Below, piece after piece: positions 5,888 through 7,503 of a stretch of 7,503 bases of DNA. Both the position numbers and the translations under genes were made by a program. How positions within the stretch are numbered: the first letter of the stretch is position 1; the number at the start of each line of letters is the position of its first letter. This DNA comes from Bacteroidetes bacterium UBA6063 (GTDB taxonomy: Bacteria > Bacteroidota > Bacteroidia > NS11-12g > UBA9320). The stretch lies in assembly GCA_002428905.1 (NCBI GenBank), contig DIYD01000337.1, forward strand, positions 23,548-31,050, written 5' to 3'. Below the pieces are notes generated by a model. That model saw only the letters and a program-made list of their open reading frames with translations, was not told the DNA's origin and did not search any database.

Positions 5888-7048
5888 TCAGTCTATTATC
5901 CACGATTTATAGTAATCGTCAACCTCCAGATTTAGTGCTTCCTCTGTAATGGAAAGCGGTCTGAACGGATCGATCATAACCGCTAATTCTTCAGTGGCTT
6001 TTTTACCAACGCTTCGCTCTATGGCTCCAGGATGAGGTCCGTGTGGAATTCCTCCCGGATGTAAAGTTATTTGCCCTTTTTGGATGTTATTTCTGCTCAT
6101 GAAATCGCCATCTACGTAATACAGAATTTCTTCTGAATCGATATTACTGTGGTGATATGGTGCCGGGATCGCTTTCGGATGGTAATCGTATAGTCTTGGG
6201 ACAAATGAACATACCACAAATCCGGCCGACTCCCATTGCTGATGAATCGGAGGTGGTAAGTGAATTCGACCCGTTATAGGCTCGAAGTCGTGAATCGAGA
6301 ACGCGTACGGATAATTAAATCCATCCCAACCCACCACGTCAAAGGGATGGTACTGGTGGGTATACTCCCAAAGCACACCTTGTTTTTTCGATATCACGCG
6401 AAATGCTCCTTTTTCATCGTGCGTTTTCAGGTCTTTTGGCAATCTGAAGTCACGCTCACAAAATGGAGAATGTTCCAAAAACTGACCGTAGTGGTTTCGG
6501 TAACGCTTGGGTGTTGTTATCTCGCTAAACGATTCGATGAATAACAGTCTATTGTTTTCATCGTTGAAGTCTATTTGGTAGGTGGTTCCGCGAGGGATAA
6601 TCAGATAATCGCCGTAACCAAATTCGAGATTCCCGTACATGGTACGCAGTGTTCCTGATCCCTGATGAATAAACAACATTTCATCCGCATCAGAATTTCT
6701 GTAGAAGTAATCGACAGAAAACGATTTTGGAGCAGCCAGGCCAATATGCAAATCACCGTTTACGAATAGGGTCTTTCTGCTTTCGATATAATCGTCCTCC
6801 GGCTTAAGGGAAAAACCCTGAAAACTCAAGGCCTTCATGTTCTTCTCAATGGCCACTTTCGGGCTTACGTCACCTAAATGCTTTACTTCCGAAACAACTG
6901 TAGGTGGATATAAGTGGTAAATCAACGAAGACATGCCGGCAAAACCTGATGTGCCGAACAACTCTTCCTGGTACAATCCACCATTGGGATTTTCAAATGT
7001 GATATGTCTTTTTCTTGGTATTTCACCTAGACTGTGGTATCTGGGCAT
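5888..7048 (-). CDS. hmgA: Homogentisate 1,2-dioxygenase
   Basis: This cupin-fold Fe(II) enzyme opens the ring of homogentisate to maleylacetoacetate, the step after HppD in tyrosine degradation. The product is 386 residues, shorter than the roughly 435-445 of the proteobacterial and human forms but normal for the Bacteroidota type. The start MPRYHSLGEIPRKRH is the usual N-terminus of this group. HPFDVVGWDGFNYPYAF (234-250) is a family signature. Aligned by motif from memory with human HGD, H300 and E306 in YHHSNIDSEE and H336 in GGIPHGPH match the iron ligands H335, E341 and H371, with identical spacing. H263 in GRIHLPPPIH matches the catalytic H292. The active site therefore looks intact. 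It is the first gene of the operon, facing a 290-bp divergent region shared with gpmI. No maleylacetoacetate isomerase or fumarylacetoacetase gene is in the window. Confidence 0.97.
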   Translation of the reverse strand: MPRYHSLGEIPRKRHITFENPNGGLYQEELFGTSGFAGMSSLIYHLYPPTVVSEVKHLGDVSPKVAIEKNMKALSFQGFSLKPEDDYIESRKTLFVNGDLHIGLAAPKSFSVDYFYRNSDADEMLFIHQGSGTLRTMYGNLEFGYGDYLIIPRGTTYQIDFNDENNRLLFIESFSEITTPKRYRNHYGQFLEHSPFCERDFRLPKDLKTHDEKGAFRVISKKQGVLWEYTHQYHPFDVVGWDGFNYPYAFSIHDFEPITGRIHLPPPIHQQWESAGFVVCSFVPRLYDYHPKAIPAPYHHSNIDSEEILYYVDGDFMSRNNIQKGQITLHPGGIPHGPHPGAIERSVGKKATEELAVMIDPFRPLSITEEALNLEVDDYYKSWIID

Positions 7049-7104
7049 AACTATTACTTATACTGTTGTGATTGAGTTGGAGAGTTTGGTTAATACATGG
7101 AGAT

Positions 7105-7182
7105 TCAGGCCGGACGGCGCTTGATGCGCACTTCAATTTCTTCCTCTAGATGGAAGTATATCGTATTACCTAATTTGACCAT
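7105..7182 (-). CDS. Possible 25-residue leader ORF upstream of hmgA
   Basis: ATG at 7182 opens a 25-codon frame (MVKLGNTIYFHL, then EEEIEVRIKRRPA) ending in TGA, 56 bases before hmgA. Its ATG is 6 bases after the -7 element at 7196-7189, so a transcript starting there would be almost leaderless for this ORF. The peptide is charged, with alternating residues near its end, and is not rich in Tyr, Phe or Trp, so it is not an obvious attenuator peptide. The frame stays open upstream into gpmI antisense, so it may be a chance reading frame. Confidence 0.22.
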   Translation of the reverse strand: MVKLGNTIYFHLEEEIEVRIKRRPA

Positions 7183-7188
7183 ATCAGG

Positions 7189-7196
7189 CAAAAGTA
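7189..7196 (-). promoter_or_regulatory. Candidate -7 element of the hmgA operon promoter
   Basis: Minus-strand TACTTTTG (7196-7189) is an exact match to TAnnTTTG and is the only such match on the minus strand between gpmI and hmgA. The nearest upstream TTG (in CATTTGCAAG) is 26 bases away, longer than the usual spacing of about 17-23, so activation by a regulator may be needed. A start near 7182 would leave an hmgA leader of about 134 bases. Confidence 0.4.
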
Positions 7197-7200
7197 TATG

Positions 7201-7215
7201 TCGACTATTTCGACT
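7201..7215. repeat. Spaced TCGACT direct repeat, possible operator upstream of hmgA
   Basis: TCGACT occurs at 7201-7206 and 7210-7215, 9 bp apart, between the -7 element of the hmgA promoter and its distant TTG. The first copy is part of the palindrome GTCGAC (7200-7205). The position suits a regulator site, but the repeat is short. Confidence 0.22.
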
Positions 7216-7232
7216 GCACTTGCAAATGTCTG

Positions 7233-7264
7233 TTGGCAATATGATTTTTATCAGTTTCGGTTTG
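7233..7264 (+). promoter_or_regulatory. Weak promoter candidate for gpmI
   Basis: TTG at 7233-7235 and TCGGTTTG at 7257-7264 (one mismatch to TAnnTTTG) are separated by 21 bases, which is good Bacteroidota spacing. The predicted start would lie about 70 bases before the gpmI ATG. A second one-mismatch element, CACCTTTG (7327-7334), lies 4 bases before the ATG but has no -33 partner. Confidence 0.25.
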
Positions 7265-7266
7265 CA

Positions 7267-7279
7267 CACTGGAACAGTG
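7267..7279. repeat. Small palindrome in the gpmI leader
   Basis: CACTG-GAA-CAGTG is a perfect 5-bp inverted repeat with a 3-base centre, just downstream of the candidate gpmI -7 element. It could be a regulator site or a minor hairpin. It is too short for confidence and has no T run. Confidence 0.25.
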
Positions 7280-7338
7280 CCATTGATTTCCCTCCCATTA
7301 CCACCTGCTTTTTTCTGGGAAATCACCACCTTTGCACC

Positions 7339-7503
7339 ATGAACAACGATAAGGCAATTCTGCTCATATTGGATGGCTGGGGTATTGGTAAAAAAGACCA
7401 TTCAGATGCCATCCATAATGCCCAAACACCGTACATGGATCATCTCATAAACAATGAGCCAACCACCACCTTAAAAACGTTTGGTGAGAACGTAGGTCTA
7501 CCC
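7339..7503 (+). CDS. gpmI: 2,3-bisphosphoglycerate-independent phosphoglycerate mutase (N-terminal 55 codons; continues beyond window)
   Basis: This enzyme interconverts 3- and 2-phosphoglycerate in glycolysis/gluconeogenesis in the cytoplasm, using two Mn ions and a phosphoserine intermediate. The visible N-terminus has a hydrophobic strand followed by DGWG (AILLILDGWGIG, residues 6-17), where D12 is the first metal ligand. Then come AIHNAQTPYMDHL (24-36), the family NA.TP motif, and TLKTFGENVGLP (44-55), which leads into the EGQMGNSE segment with the catalytic serine, just past the right edge. The start ATG at 7339 gives the usual short N-terminus. The gene is divergent from hmgA across 290 bases. 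Confidence 0.96.
   Translation, partial: MNNDKAILLILDGWGIGKKDHSDAIHNAQTPYMDHLINNEPTTTLKTFGENVGLP

Larger units (their letters stand above)
2050..7048 (-). other. Five-gene aromatic amino-acid catabolic operon (hmgA-hppD-kynA-2OG oxygenase-lipoprotein)
   Basis: All five genes are on the minus strand with gaps of 42 and 22 bases, a 4-base overlap, and a gap of 16 bases. No GC-rich hairpin followed by a T run lies between them. The first three encode tyrosine and tryptophan ring-cleavage chemistry. The last two have no known place in that pathway. Transcription probably starts in the 7182-7196 region. No intrinsic terminator is visible at the 3' end, where the operon runs into the convergent ccmB. 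Confidence 0.75.

Noticed and set aside
7049..7338. Riboswitch or structured RNA in the 290-bp divergent region
   Set aside because: I saw only short weak hairpins and no recognisable riboswitch core.
7097..7342. 81-codon plus-strand frame upstream of gpmI
   Set aside because: It crosses the predicted regulatory region, its sequence is not protein-like, and it ends inside the gpmI start codon region with no recognisable domain.
7105..7401. 98-codon minus-strand frame across the hmgA-gpmI region
   Set aside because: Its beginning is antisense to the gpmI coding sequence and its middle looks like translated noncoding DNA. Only the last 25 codons were kept, as a low-confidence leader ORF.

Overview
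The window looks like chromosomal DNA from a member of the Bacteroidota, most likely the Flavobacteriales. The clues are the short (about 385-residue) homogentisate dioxygenase and the HPPD and TDO sequence types, a lone CcmB-type permease of the Bacteroidota form, the scarcity of Shine-Dalgarno sequences, and several copies of TAnnTTTG, the Bacteroidota -7 promoter element, just upstream of start codons. Gene density is very high. No tRNA, rRNA, CRISPR array, insertion sequence or phage gene is visible.

Layout. Positions 1-893 (minus) hold the first 297 codons of a biotin carboxylase subunit (accC type) whose C-terminus is off the left edge. Ten bases upstream of it is a 153-residue TerB-like helical protein (904-1365, minus), probably cotranscribed. 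This unit diverges from ccmB (1391-2053, plus) across only 25 bases, which contain a near-perfect 20-bp palindrome whose two arms each match the Bacteroidota -7 element. ccmB converges on the next operon, and the two stop codons share the tetranucleotide TTAA.

Positions 2050-7048 (minus) form a tight five-gene operon read right to left: hmgA (homogentisate 1,2-dioxygenase), hppD (4-hydroxyphenylpyruvate dioxygenase), kynA (tryptophan 2,3-dioxygenase), an uncharacterised 2-oxoglutarate/Fe(II) oxygenase whose start overlaps the kynA stop as ATGA, and a lipoprotein with a degenerate formylglycine-generating-enzyme (SUMF1) fold. HppD and HmgA are consecutive steps of tyrosine breakdown (4-hydroxyphenylpyruvate to homogentisate to maleylacetoacetate). 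KynA opens the tryptophan ring, so the core of the operon is aerobic aromatic amino-acid catabolism. The first four enzymes are all O2- and iron-dependent but come from four unrelated folds. The role of the last two genes is unknown.

A 290-bp divergent intergenic region (7049-7338) separates hmgA from gpmI (7339 to beyond the right edge, plus; cofactor-independent phosphoglycerate mutase, 55 codons visible). It holds a good -7 element for the hmgA operon, a possible 25-codon ORF in the hmgA leader, a spaced TCGACT repeat, and a weak promoter plus a small palindrome on the gpmI side.

The points most worth a second look are the 2OG oxygenase and SUMF1-like lipoprotein joined to the aromatic operon, the palindromic divergent promoter at ccmB, and the recurring placement of -7 elements directly before start codons. 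I see no clear evidence of a wholly new defence or mobile system here.
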